Positions 16,465 through 23,742 of a DNA stretch of 64,000 nt are shown piece after piece (position 1 is the first letter of the stretch; the number at the start of each line of letters is the position of its first letter). This stretch comes from Mycobacterium kansasii ATCC 12478 (GTDB lineage Bacteria; Actinomycetota; Actinomycetes; Mycobacteriales; Mycobacteriaceae). The DNA lies in assembly GCF_000157895.3 (NCBI RefSeq), contig NC_022663.1:434001-498000 (forward strand). Reading direction: 5' to 3'. Below the pieces are notes generated by a model. It saw only the letters and a list, made by a program, of their open reading frames with translations. It searched no databases and was not told the origin of the DNA. The position numbers were made by a program, and so were the translations under genes.

Positions 16465-18573
16465 GATCTTGTTGAGCCTTCCTGCCCACAGTGTGGGCTG
16501 CAAGACTCTCATAAGCCATGGACCAACCGATCGGGGTCAGGCCAGCGCCAGGCCGGGCAATTCAAGCGCAACGAGGCGAGCGACCTGCACAACGCTCGAT
16601 CACAGTTAGGGGTCAATCAGGGGCGAACTGCTGAGGATTTGTTGGGTCGGTATTGGCGTGGCGAGCAGCGTTTGACCACGATTGCGAGCCAATGCGAGGT
16701 TAAGAGCGCCCAGAGTGATCTTGTCGCGGATGCGGTGAACCACTTGCGCGATCAGCTAAGTGAAATCGCCCGGTCAGGCAATGACGAGATCGAACGGATC
16801 CTTTCTGACAAGGGGTCTATCGAAGCCAAAGTTGCAGCGGTAAACCGAGTTATCGAGCAGTCAAACGCGAGAGCTTCATGTGCTGGTGATATTGCGACGT
16901 CGCACATCGTCGATGCGATGCAAAAGGTGCTCAGCGCAACCACGGGTCAGGACGCACGCGAATGGCTGCGCGACCACGACGTGAACCTTGACGGTCCCCG
17001 GCCGACTCGGCCGCTGAGCGTTGAAGATTTGAAAAATTCGCTTGCTTCGAAGTCTTCAGAGACGTCCGCATTCGGCGGTGATCGGCCCGCACCCGACATG
17101 CCTGCCCAAGGAGAAGCCATGCCGCCGCCAACCCCAGCGTTCGGCCATGATCGGCCGACGCCGGAACAGTTGCCGCTGCTGCAAGACCGAACGCCTATGC
17201 CGCAAACAATGCTGGCCTTCGGCGGTGATCGGCCGGAGGCTGGCGCTCCGGCGATGTCTAACGTCTTCCCCACGCCGCTGCCCGGTGCCCCCGCTATCGG
17301 TAGTCCGTCGGTGCCAGGCGTTTCAGCGCCAGCATCACCGGCGGCCGCAACCGCACCGCTGTCACCGCAGTCGTTGAGCCAGTCGTTCACGACCGGCATG
17401 ATGACTGGCGCGCCGGCGGCCGCGGGTACCCAGTCCCTGTCGGAGGGTGCGCTGCATGCGGCCACCCAACCACTTTCACCGGCAACACCGCCTACTGCCC
17501 CACCTATGGCGGGCACCCCGACAATCCCGGCCAGCACACCGGTTGTGCCGCATGTTCCCGACGCAGGCGCGGCGGCTGCCAGCCCGGCCCCGGTGCTATC
17601 AGCCCCGGCCGATACCACCATGACCTCAGTTGCACCGATGATGACCAGCGGCCAAACCCCCGCACCCGTCGCACCGGTCAGTGCCACGCCAGCCGGCCCC
17701 TTGCCCGCATACGGCGCCGACTTGCGCCCACCCGTCGTCACCCCACCAGTTGCACCACCGACGCCGACCGGGCCCGTCTCGGGTGCGGCCGTGGCGGCCT
17801 CCGCCTCATCATCACCCTCGGCCGGCAGCTCACTGGTATCACCGGTAGCCAAGTCCACCAGCCAAGCCGCTGCCCAGAACCAAACAACCAGCGCCTCCGC
17901 ACCACTAACCGGCGCCACGGTAGCCGCAGCCGCGGGCGCCGCCGCTGGCGACACCGGGCGGCGAACAGCAGAACAGCAACGCCTGCGGCGCATCGTCGAT
18001 GCGGTAGCCCGCCAAGAACCGGCCCTCTCCTGGGCCGCCGGGCTACGCGACGACGCGCGAACCACCCTGCTGGTCACCGACCTCGCAGGCGGCTGGATAC
18101 CCCCACATGTTCGACTGCCTGCTCACCTGACCCTGCTTGAACCGGCCACCCGACGCCGCGACGCCACGGTTGAAGATCTGCTCGGCGCCGTCACGGTCGC
18201 AGCCGTACACCACCCCCATGCCTACATCAGCGAAGCCGGACCCGACGCCCCCGCGCTCAGCGGCGACCGCACCGCACGCACCGCACCCACCATCGACGAA
18301 CTCGGGCCAACCCTAATCGACCACGTCCGCCGCCAAGACGGACTACCCCGCGTCGCCCAAGCCGTCGCTATCGCCGCCGTCCGCAAATACGGCGTCCCCG
18401 ACAACGAAGCCGAACTACTACGCGACAAGACCACAGAAATCCGCCAATCAGTACTGACCGCATACCCCGACCACAATGTCACCGCTATGGGCGCAGCGAT
18501 CATCGACACCGGACGCTGCCGATACGCAGTGGAGTGCGCAAGCGCGACAGCGCGAATAACCTTACTGAGGTGA
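16333..18573 (+). CDS. Rv2082-like protein, right arm, N-terminus replaced by IS sequence
   Basis: Native coding starts after the IS3 end at 16545 (QFKRNEASDLHN). The frame stays open back to an ATG at 16333 inside the IS, so the annotated first roughly 72 residues are antisense transposase sequence. The native part has an alpha-helical domain of about 150 residues (VNQGRTAEDLLGRYWRGEQR), a roughly 250-residue Pro/Ala-rich linker with repeats of the type AFGGDRPxP, and a conserved C-terminal domain from about residue 550 (TGRRTAEQQRLRRIVDAVAR to SATARITLLR). From memory the C-terminal part corresponds to the Rv3899c/Rv2082 family (DUF5631/DUF5632). Its stop overlaps the membrane-protein start. 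The native start codon is missing. Function unknown; an ESX-associated role is inferred from neighbours only. Confidence 0.7.
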   Translation: MIRRLRHTQLAAHCRCVLALGQQPIRQRQLAHDLLGAMPLPCCHDLVEPSCPQCGLQDSHKPWTNRSGSGQRQAGQFKRNEASDLHNARSQLGVNQGRTAEDLLGRYWRGEQRLTTIASQCEVKSAQSDLVADAVNHLRDQLSEIARSGNDEIERILSDKGSIEAKVAAVNRVIEQSNARASCAGDIATSHIVDAMQKVLSATTGQDAREWLRDHDVNLDGPRPTRPLSVEDLKNSLASKSSETSAFGGDRPAPDMPAQGEAMPPPTPAFGHDRPTPEQLPLLQDRTPMPQTMLAFGGDRPEAGAPAMSNVFPTPLPGAPAIGSPSVPGVSAPASPAAATAPLSPQSLSQSFTTGMMTGAPAAAGTQSLSEGALHAATQPLSPATPPTAPPMAGTPTIPASTPVVPHVPDAGAAAASPAPVLSAPADTTMTSVAPMMTSGQTPAPVAPVSATPAGPLPAYGADLRPPVVTPPVAPPTPTGPVSGAAVAASASSSPSAGSSLVSPVAKSTSQAAAQNQTTSASAPLTGATVAAAAGAAAGDTGRRTAEQQRLRRIVDAVARQEPALSWAAGLRDDARTTLLVTDLAGGWIPPHVRLPAHLTLLEPATRRRDATVEDLLGAVTVAAVHHPHAYISEAGPDAPALSGDRTARTAPTIDELGPTLIDHVRRQDGLPRVAQAVAIAAVRKYGVPDNEAELLRDKTTEIRQSVLTAYPDHNVTAMGAAIIDTGRCRYAVECASATARITLLR

Positions 18574-19103
18574 CGACTAACCAGCCGCCCGCACCGCAGT
18601 GGACACCGCCGTATCCCGTTCAGCTCGCACCACGCTCACGCAGCTGGCCGCTGGCAGCCTTAGCGGGCATCGGCATCGTGGCCATAGTGCTGAGCGCTGC
18701 AGCCTTGATCGTGGCTTTGACGCGCCCGACATCCAGCAGCCCAGCCGCAGCACCGGCCACGACAGCATCGCCGACATACACCGCCGCCAAAATCGCCGCC
18801 GCGCACCAGAAGTTATGTGACGTGTACAGAGTTGCAGCGCGTTCGGTCCAGGTCGCAACAAATGGCGACAGCACGGCGCTCGCAAACATCGCCACCGTCA
18901 ATGCGGCAGCGATGCTTGAAAGGACAGTTGATTCAACCGCGGCTCTGACTGCCACCGATCGCACATCCGCACTTGCGCTGGCTGAAGCGTATGGCAACGC
19001 AACCGCACTGGCGGTGGAGCGTGACACGGTGGCTTGGCAGTCAGCGGCTGATGACGTAAATGCAAAGGACGCACGCATGAAGGCCTTGTGCGGTGCCGGC
19101 TGA
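18570..19103 (+). CDS. Rv2081c-like single-pass membrane protein (right arm)
   Basis: 177 residues. Head and membrane helix match the left-arm copy residue for residue up to about TYTAA. The outer domain is different (KLCDVYRVAARSVQVATNGD, then MLERTVDSTAALTATDR) and identity returns at DDVNAKDARMKALCGAG. The GTG at 18570 overlaps the TGA of the Rv2082-like gene; an ATG at 18534 is an alternative start. Coupled translation suggests the two products act together. Function unknown. Confidence 0.75.
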   Translation: MTTNQPPAPQWTPPYPVQLAPRSRSWPLAALAGIGIVAIVLSAAALIVALTRPTSSSPAAAPATTASPTYTAAKIAAAHQKLCDVYRVAARSVQVATNGDSTALANIATVNAAAMLERTVDSTAALTATDRTSALALAEAYGNATALAVERDTVAWQSAADDVNAKDARMKALCGAG

Positions 19104-19167
19104 CCTTCCGCCGGGCAAGTGGTCGGCCGTATTGGTGTGCCCGTGGTGGTGCGGACGACCGGTCGCG

Positions 19168-19776
19168 GTGACATCTGCGGTCACCTATCGGAGCAATGCA
19201 GGGGCGGTCAAACGCAACGAGGCCAGCGATCTGCCCGACAGGCGGACGCAGTTGGGAGTCAATCAGGGTCGAACTGCTGAGGATTTGTTGGATCGGTATT
19301 GGCGTGGCGAGCAACGTCTCACCACGATTGCTCACCAGTGCCAGGTTAAAAGTGAGCAGAGTGATCGTGTCGCGGACGCGGTGAATCATTTGCGTGACCG
19401 ACTGAAAGAAATTGCGAAGTCGGGCAACGAGGAGATTGACCAGATCATTTCCGGTCAGGGGTCAACAGAATCAAAAGTTGCCGCAGTGAATGCGGTCATC
19501 GCGACCAAGAATGCAACCGCGGCCAACGCGGCAGGAATTGCGATGTCCAACCTTGTCGATGCGACCCAGCGAGTGCTTGACGTAACCATCGGTGGTGATG
19601 CCCGGCGAAGTGTTCGCGGACGAGCGCGCGGCATTCGAGTTGCTACACGCCGTTATTCAGCTCGACATAGAGCCGCGGCCGGCCACTATCGCGCAAGGCG
19701 TGCTGTACGAGGCCCTGAAGACGGCCCGCGCCGAGCTGTATGGACACCTGACGCGGCTGTGGCATGCCCGCCGTGA
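19168..19776 (+). pseudogene. truncated Rv2082-like 5' fragment (right arm)
   Basis: GTG at 19168 (VTSAVTYRSNAGAVKRNEASD) starts an Rv2082-like N-terminal domain that is homologous only to about 19602 (DVTIGGDAR). It then continues in a non-homologous frame over the next gene. It is identical in layout to 10307-10915. Confidence 0.65.
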
Positions 19777-20530
19777 GGTGCTCGAAGCACGACGGGAACA
19801 GTGGCTCGCTGGTCAACGTGACGTGCGGGCACTGCTACGTGACGTACTGAATGTGTTGTTGGCGGCCATCGCCGCAGCAGAGGTTGAGCGGACCTACGTA
19901 TTGGCCGAGCAGCAGGCGATGGCGGCCGCAGTCATCGCCGAAATACGCGACGATACAACGGTTGTCGCCGCACGACGCAACGCGGTGCACCGAGCGGTTG
20001 CCGAGGCGATCCGCGTCTCGGCGCACGGCACGCTGGTGGCGGAGGATGTTGATCCGAGCGCGCCGATCGAGGTGATCCGCGCAGACGTCGCACGGCGATT
20101 ACGCGGAGAGGTGCCGACTGATTTTCGCGCCGCCGGTGAGCTGATGATCGCGGTGCGCTATCTGCTGGATCGACAGCCGGGCGAGCAACTCAGTTATGGC
20201 CCGCTCGGTGACGGTGTGCGTGCGGCCCGTGAGCCCGTCTATCAGCGCCTGGTTGCACTATGGCGGGCCCGCCGCGCGAAAACCAACACCGGCAGGGAGA
20301 TGCGCGATCTCGACGCGCTGTTTATAGATTTGGATAGCGTTGTGGCGCAGGTGAGCACGATCATCGCCATTGAACAGGCGTACGCGCGAGCCGAACGCCG
20401 TGCAATGGCGGCGGCGGTGGTTGCCGAAATTCGTGGCGACGGGCCGGGTGTCGGCAGCCAGCTTAAGGCGGTACAGAGAGCCGCCGCGGACGCACTCGGC
20501 GCATTGGAAGCGCTCAGCACCACCGTTTAG
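19598..20530 (+). CDS. alpha-helical protein with internal duplication
   Basis: 310 residues, unknown function, no signal peptide or membrane segment. Two halves resemble each other: the first contains EQQAMAAAVIAEIRDDTTVV then AVHRAVAEAI, the second RRAMAAAVVAEIRGDGPGVG then AVQRAAADAL. Each half is probably a helical bundle. ATG 19598 is used; the two GTG codons just before it are also in frame. There is no convincing ribosome site, and the 5' end abuts the breakpoint of the Rv2082-like fragment, so the native N-terminus may be lost. A decayed relic of the second half is seen near 23470-23613. Confidence 0.6.
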   Translation: MPGEVFADERAAFELLHAVIQLDIEPRPATIAQGVLYEALKTARAELYGHLTRLWHARREVLEARREQWLAGQRDVRALLRDVLNVLLAAIAAAEVERTYVLAEQQAMAAAVIAEIRDDTTVVAARRNAVHRAVAEAIRVSAHGTLVAEDVDPSAPIEVIRADVARRLRGEVPTDFRAAGELMIAVRYLLDRQPGEQLSYGPLGDGVRAAREPVYQRLVALWRARRAKTNTGREMRDLDALFIDLDSVVAQVSTIIAIEQAYARAERRAMAAAVVAEIRGDGPGVGSQLKAVQRAAADALGALEALSTTV

Positions 20531-20592
20531 GTCTCAGACACCGGGTCGGGCCAGTTTGGAGTAGAGCGCCGACAGCGCCGTTGTCGACACGC

Positions 20593-21108
20593 CTACAGCG
20601 GATTTGCGTAACGCCGGGGTTCATTGGCTGCCGGCGAGGCTTCATTGCGCGGTGTTTCCGGGGCAGGTATCGGCGGCGGCGTATGCCGATACTCGTTGGG
20701 AATGTCTGACACACGCTCGGGGAGGCCTTCGGTTTGATCACCTCGCCAGTGGATGGTGTCTAGATCATCCTGCGGCTCAACGCAAACCGGACCCGACCAG
20801 CCCTCTTCAAGGTCGAGGAGGTAGTAATACAACGCCGGATCATCAGAGTCGGTCCACGGCCCAGGATCTATGAGGGACTTCCTGGTGTCACGGACAAGGC
20901 CCCAAGTAATTTCTGACGGTGACGCCTGGTACACCAGGTACATCAGGGGACCTTCGGTCCACGCATGGGAAACCAAGAACACGTAGTATCCCGGCGCTTC
21001 TCTCCCGGCATTCTCCGCGTTCTTAATCACGATGTGCCGCAACAACTTTTGCAGCACATCGGAGGCGAACTGTCGCTGCCCTTCTGCCGGATCAGTTGAT
21101 GGGGACAT
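20593..21108 (-). CDS. putative immunity-type protein (171 aa)
   Basis: Soluble 171-residue protein with an acidic, aromatic-rich centre (DDPALYYYLLDLEEGW) and a Pro-rich tail (HTPPPIPAPETP). I recognise no family. Its ATG lies inside the last codons of a start-less toxin-like module (21092-21301), the overlap expected of a toxin-immunity pair. The gene exists a second time as a fragment at 9294-9490. Calling it immunity rests on position and size only. Confidence 0.55.
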   Translation of the reverse strand: MSPSTDPAEGQRQFASDVLQKLLRHIVIKNAENAGREAPGYYVFLVSHAWTEGPLMYLVYQASPSEITWGLVRDTRKSLIDPGPWTDSDDPALYYYLLDLEEGWSGPVCVEPQDDLDTIHWRGDQTEGLPERVSDIPNEYRHTPPPIPAPETPRNEASPAANEPRRYANPL

Positions 21109-21301
21109 AGTTGTTCACCCATGGTGGTGTCCAGGTCCAGTTCGGCCCAATTTCTACTGCTCCACTACCCCCTGCCAGGGGATACATGGTGATCACCCCC
21201 TTCTGTCCACCGCCGGGCACGGTCGGATTGCCTTGGTTTATATTGGCGATTCGTGAGACTTTCGCCAGACGCGGCAGCCATCGGGTCTTGCCGTACGAGC
21301 C
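21092..21301 (-). pseudogene. orphan C-terminal toxin-like module without start
   Basis: A 69-codon stretch open in one minus-strand frame, reading GSYGKTRWLPRLAKVSRIAN, then the NQGNPTVPGGGQKGVITMYP segment, and ending WTPPWVNNYVPIN. It begins immediately after the stop of the preceding immunity candidate, has no start codon or ribosome site, and its last bases overlap the start of the next gene. It ends like a toxin tail but is unrelated to the tail of the full toxin at 21925-22989. This is the layout of orphan toxin/immunity cassettes in polymorphic-toxin loci. The call is an inference from layout. Confidence 0.45.
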
Positions 21302-21305
21302 TCGT

Positions 21306-21908
21306 TCATGGCGAATACGTGTACTGCTCGCGCACCTCCATCACTGATTCCCACTGGGGGAATCCGGCGATTATTTCTGCATCGGACAACTCCGTCATGT
21401 CCGGCGGCGCGCCGTCTAGGCCATCGACGTGTCCGATGTAGATCCGAGCGGTTAGTCCCGACATGGACAACCAATCGAACTTCAAGACGTACTCGGTCAA
21501 TTTTTCAATGGCGGGCATCGCCCTTGGATCAGCAACTGTTCCGGGACGATCCGCGTCTCTTGCCCATATGTCGCCACCATTCGGTGCGATCAGCGGAGGG
21601 ATATTAGACGTTGTCGGTGTCCAATAGCCTCGTGTGGAGTACCACGGATACTGGCGACTGGCATCGTTCGACCAATCGACCTTACCGACACCCGTTAGCA
21701 CGACGAGAGCAGTATTTGAATCCTCGAAACCGCTCCATCGGATATCGAAGATAATTCCGGCGCGCGAGCGCTGCGGCGAAAGGCGCATATCGATAAACTC
21801 GGCTTCATTTAGAGCGCCCTGCTCGATTAATGGGTTCGCTTTAGAAACTGTAGTCAGCATGACATCCGGCGCGAACTCATAAAGTTCGCGAATCGAATAA
21901 GCGTTCAT
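21306..21908 (-). CDS. putative immunity protein for the adjacent toxin (200 aa)
   Basis: 200-residue soluble protein, no recognised family. ATG at 21908 (MNAYSIRELYEFAPDVML) has AGGA eight bases upstream. The longer frame to 21950 overlaps the upstream toxin gene and lacks such a site. It follows the toxin gene by 16 bases on the same strand. The residues are mixed with many Trp/Tyr (WYSTRGYWTP), like many immunity proteins, but no motif proves it. Confidence 0.6.
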   Translation of the reverse strand: MNAYSIRELYEFAPDVMLTTVSKANPLIEQGALNEAEFIDMRLSPQRSRAGIIFDIRWSGFEDSNTALVVLTGVGKVDWSNDASRQYPWYSTRGYWTPTTSNIPPLIAPNGGDIWARDADRPGTVADPRAMPAIEKLTEYVLKFDWLSMSGLTARIYIGHVDGLDGAPPDMTELSDAEIIAGFPQWESVMEVREQYTYSP

Positions 21909-21924
21909 ATGAAAGATCCTATCA

Positions 21925-22989
21925 TCAGTTTGGCACGGGTATATGCGCAAAGGGGTCTGAAGATGACACCGTCCGACCAGTAAACGGGTCCACTTCTTGA
22001 CCCATAATATTGAGGTAATTCAAATACCCGTGCGGGTACTGGGCTGTTGGTTCCATCACTCGGATCGATACGACGCGTGGATCAATGCCTGGTTGATTTG
22101 GCGTTATCGAATAGATCCAACCTTGTCCAGATTTCGCCGGGGTGTCTGAGATAACTCCAGGCGGAACACCGGGGAGGTCGACTCCGCCCGGGCCGATTAC
22201 ATTCGTGGGCGGGTGCTGCTGCGGTAAGACGTCTAGGTATTGTTGCTTTTCGGCGTTAAGCAGTTGGGTTTCGACATGGAAATCAGCTCTTCGTGGATCG
22301 CTGGAAGGCAGTGACTCAATAAAAGGCTTATAGATATGGTTGTGCTCCCATATCCTCTTGTTGACATCCTTCAACCCAGCGGCAGCTTGCTCACGCGACA
22401 TCGGCGGCTGCGGCGGTGACGGCTCTTGTTCCCAGGTGTGGTCGACGGCCTGGACGTGAGGTTTGTGGTCGTGGGGTGTTTCCGGGAAGGTGGTGGCGAT
22501 TCCGGCCGTCGCAGCGGTGATCTTGGCGCCTGCTTCGTGTTCGGCCCCGATGAGCTGCGTGGCGCGTTGGCGGATGTCGGCGGCGAAAGCTTGTGCTTGT
22601 GCCTGACGAGATGCCTGTTCTGCGGCGGTGCGGCTGGTTCGGGTGTCGGCGACAGAGAGGTCTTCGCCGACGTTGAAGCCGGCGTCGTTGGCGTCTTGGA
22701 CGGCATAGATGACCCGCCGTTGGGCGGCGCCGATGGTTCCGGCGCCCTCACGCGCGATGACCGCGGCCTGACGCAGCTGGTCGGCCTTGGCGGTGACGAT
22801 CACCAAATCACCGCCGGTTCGCGCTCGCAGCGCCTCGCCGCCAGCGCCGTCCCAGACAATGGTGTGAGATTGGTTGCGCATCTGCAGGAACACGTCCTCC
22901 CACAGGTCGGCGGTCCTGGACCAGTAGTGGGCCGCATCGACGAGATGCTCGGTATCCCAGGCCTGAAGCTGCGACAGGGTCGGAAGCAT
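21925..22989 (-). CDS. type VII-type polymorphic toxin candidate (354 aa)
   Basis: The N-terminal roughly 170 residues form a WXG100/LXG-like helical bundle (LQAWDTEHLVDAAHYWSRTA, VWDGAGGEALRART). A Pro/His-rich linker follows. The C-terminal roughly 75 residues look like a small toxin domain: GWIYSITPNQPG, HGYLNYLNIMGQEVDPFTGR, DPFAHIPVPN. Tails of this style (GY.NY.N..G..VDP.TGR, then DP..H.P) recur in bacterial polymorphic toxins as I remember them; activity is not assigned. It starts one base after the stop of an EspC-like gene and is followed by an immunity candidate. It lacks a Sec signal, fitting export by an ESX system with its small partner. Confidence 0.65.
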   Translation of the reverse strand: MLPTLSQLQAWDTEHLVDAAHYWSRTADLWEDVFLQMRNQSHTIVWDGAGGEALRARTGGDLVIVTAKADQLRQAAVIAREGAGTIGAAQRRVIYAVQDANDAGFNVGEDLSVADTRTSRTAAEQASRQAQAQAFAADIRQRATQLIGAEHEAGAKITAATAGIATTFPETPHDHKPHVQAVDHTWEQEPSPPQPPMSREQAAAGLKDVNKRIWEHNHIYKPFIESLPSSDPRRADFHVETQLLNAEKQQYLDVLPQQHPPTNVIGPGGVDLPGVPPGVISDTPAKSGQGWIYSITPNQPGIDPRVVSIRVMEPTAQYPHGYLNYLNIMGQEVDPFTGRTVSSSDPFAHIPVPN

Positions 22990-23283
22990 CTACACCATCC
23001 GCGGTCGCACGGCCGCCATCTCCCCCGCCGCCGTCACTTCGTTGCTGCCATACCCCTCGGCACCTGCCTTCACCGCACCGGTCGTCGCCTGGGTCCGGAT
23101 GGTCAATACTTCTGCGGCGAGGCCGACCGCCGTATGAGCGCCGCCCACCGCCGCGGTCGTGGGTTGACACGGCCGCCCCGGTGTCGGTGATGCCAGGACG
23201 CTGAACCTAGTGCTGAGCTCACGCCACTGGCTCGCCGAGGCTCTGAGCTGATAGACATCGACACGCAGCTCACCGGTCTCCAT
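22990..23283 (-). CDS. EspC-like (DUF2580) ESX secretion-associated protein
   Basis: 97 residues starting METGELRVDVYQLRASASQW, which matches the opening of EspC/DUF2580 proteins (about 100 residues, two helices). ATG 23283 is chosen; the frame upstream to 23598 is spurious. These small proteins pair with a larger ESX substrate encoded next door, here the toxin starting at the following base. In M. tuberculosis a similar small gene (Rv2078, from memory) lies beside Rv2079. Confidence 0.75.
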   Translation of the reverse strand: METGELRVDVYQLRASASQWRELSTRFSVLASPTPGRPCQPTTAAVGGAHTAVGLAAEVLTIRTQATTGAVKAGAEGYGSNEVTAAGEMAAVRPRMV

Positions 23284-23309
23284 CCTCGGGAAGTCTAATG
23301 ATGTGGCGA

Positions 23310-23615
23310 GGGTCGGCAATTCACCGCAGGTCGACCGACCAGACGAATTCTTGATCCCGACGCCAGGACCAGTCCAAGCGTTGGCGGGATCCGCCCAGCA
23401 ATTTGCAGCGACGCCCTGTTGGTCGACCAGTACCCCCAGGAATTCAGCGCTATCGAAACAAGAGCACGCGCGAACGGCGCAGCCGGCGACGGCTTCAGCG
23501 ATTATTGCCGAGATCCGCGCCGCCACAAGGTTATCGGCGTCCTGCTCGATGGGGTGTGCCAAGCCGCGGCCGATGCGCTGCAAGCATTGCATCCGCACAG
23601 CTGGCTAGGATGAGT
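23310..23615 (+). pseudogene. relics of the hydrolase gene and the helical-protein gene
   Basis: Bases near 23341-23450 (DEFLIPTPGP, then a shifted frame echoing LLVDQHPQEL) align with 24330-24440 of the hydrolase gene. Bases near 23470-23613 resemble the end of the gene at 19598-20530 (ASAIIAEIR, then in another frame GVCQAAADALQALHP). Both are out of frame and incomplete. The rest of 23284-23742 holds no gene that I can see. Confidence 0.45.
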
Positions 23616-23742
23616 TCGTGATGTTGGTCGACACCGGCAGCGTCATCCGCCCGACGCGCAACTGGACAATAGCGCGCCAGCCGCCGCGGAAGCATAGGCT
23701 GCAGAACGAGAAACGTTGGGCCGCAATACATCCGGTGATCCA

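Larger units (their letters stand above)
13534..16544 (-). mobile_element. IS3-family copy 2, interrupted by a second IS3 insertion
   Basis: Outer copy in minus orientation. Its ends are TGACCGG at 13534 and GGTCAGGCCA at 16544, flanked by a 4-bp duplication GCGC (13530-13533 and 16545-16548). The body is split at 14177/15945, where a later insertion sits between duplicated ACTT. It lies exactly at the centre of the inverted duplication, where two Rv2082-like genes face each other head to head. Confidence 0.88.
16545..20790. repeat. right arm of a 4.2-kb inverted duplication
   Basis: Inverted counterpart of 9294-13533. Beyond 20790 the right side continues into a complete immunity-like gene, whereas the left side changes to IS21. 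The inner part (about 16570-17330) and the middle of the membrane-protein gene are diverged; the rest is nearly identical. Confidence 0.85.
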
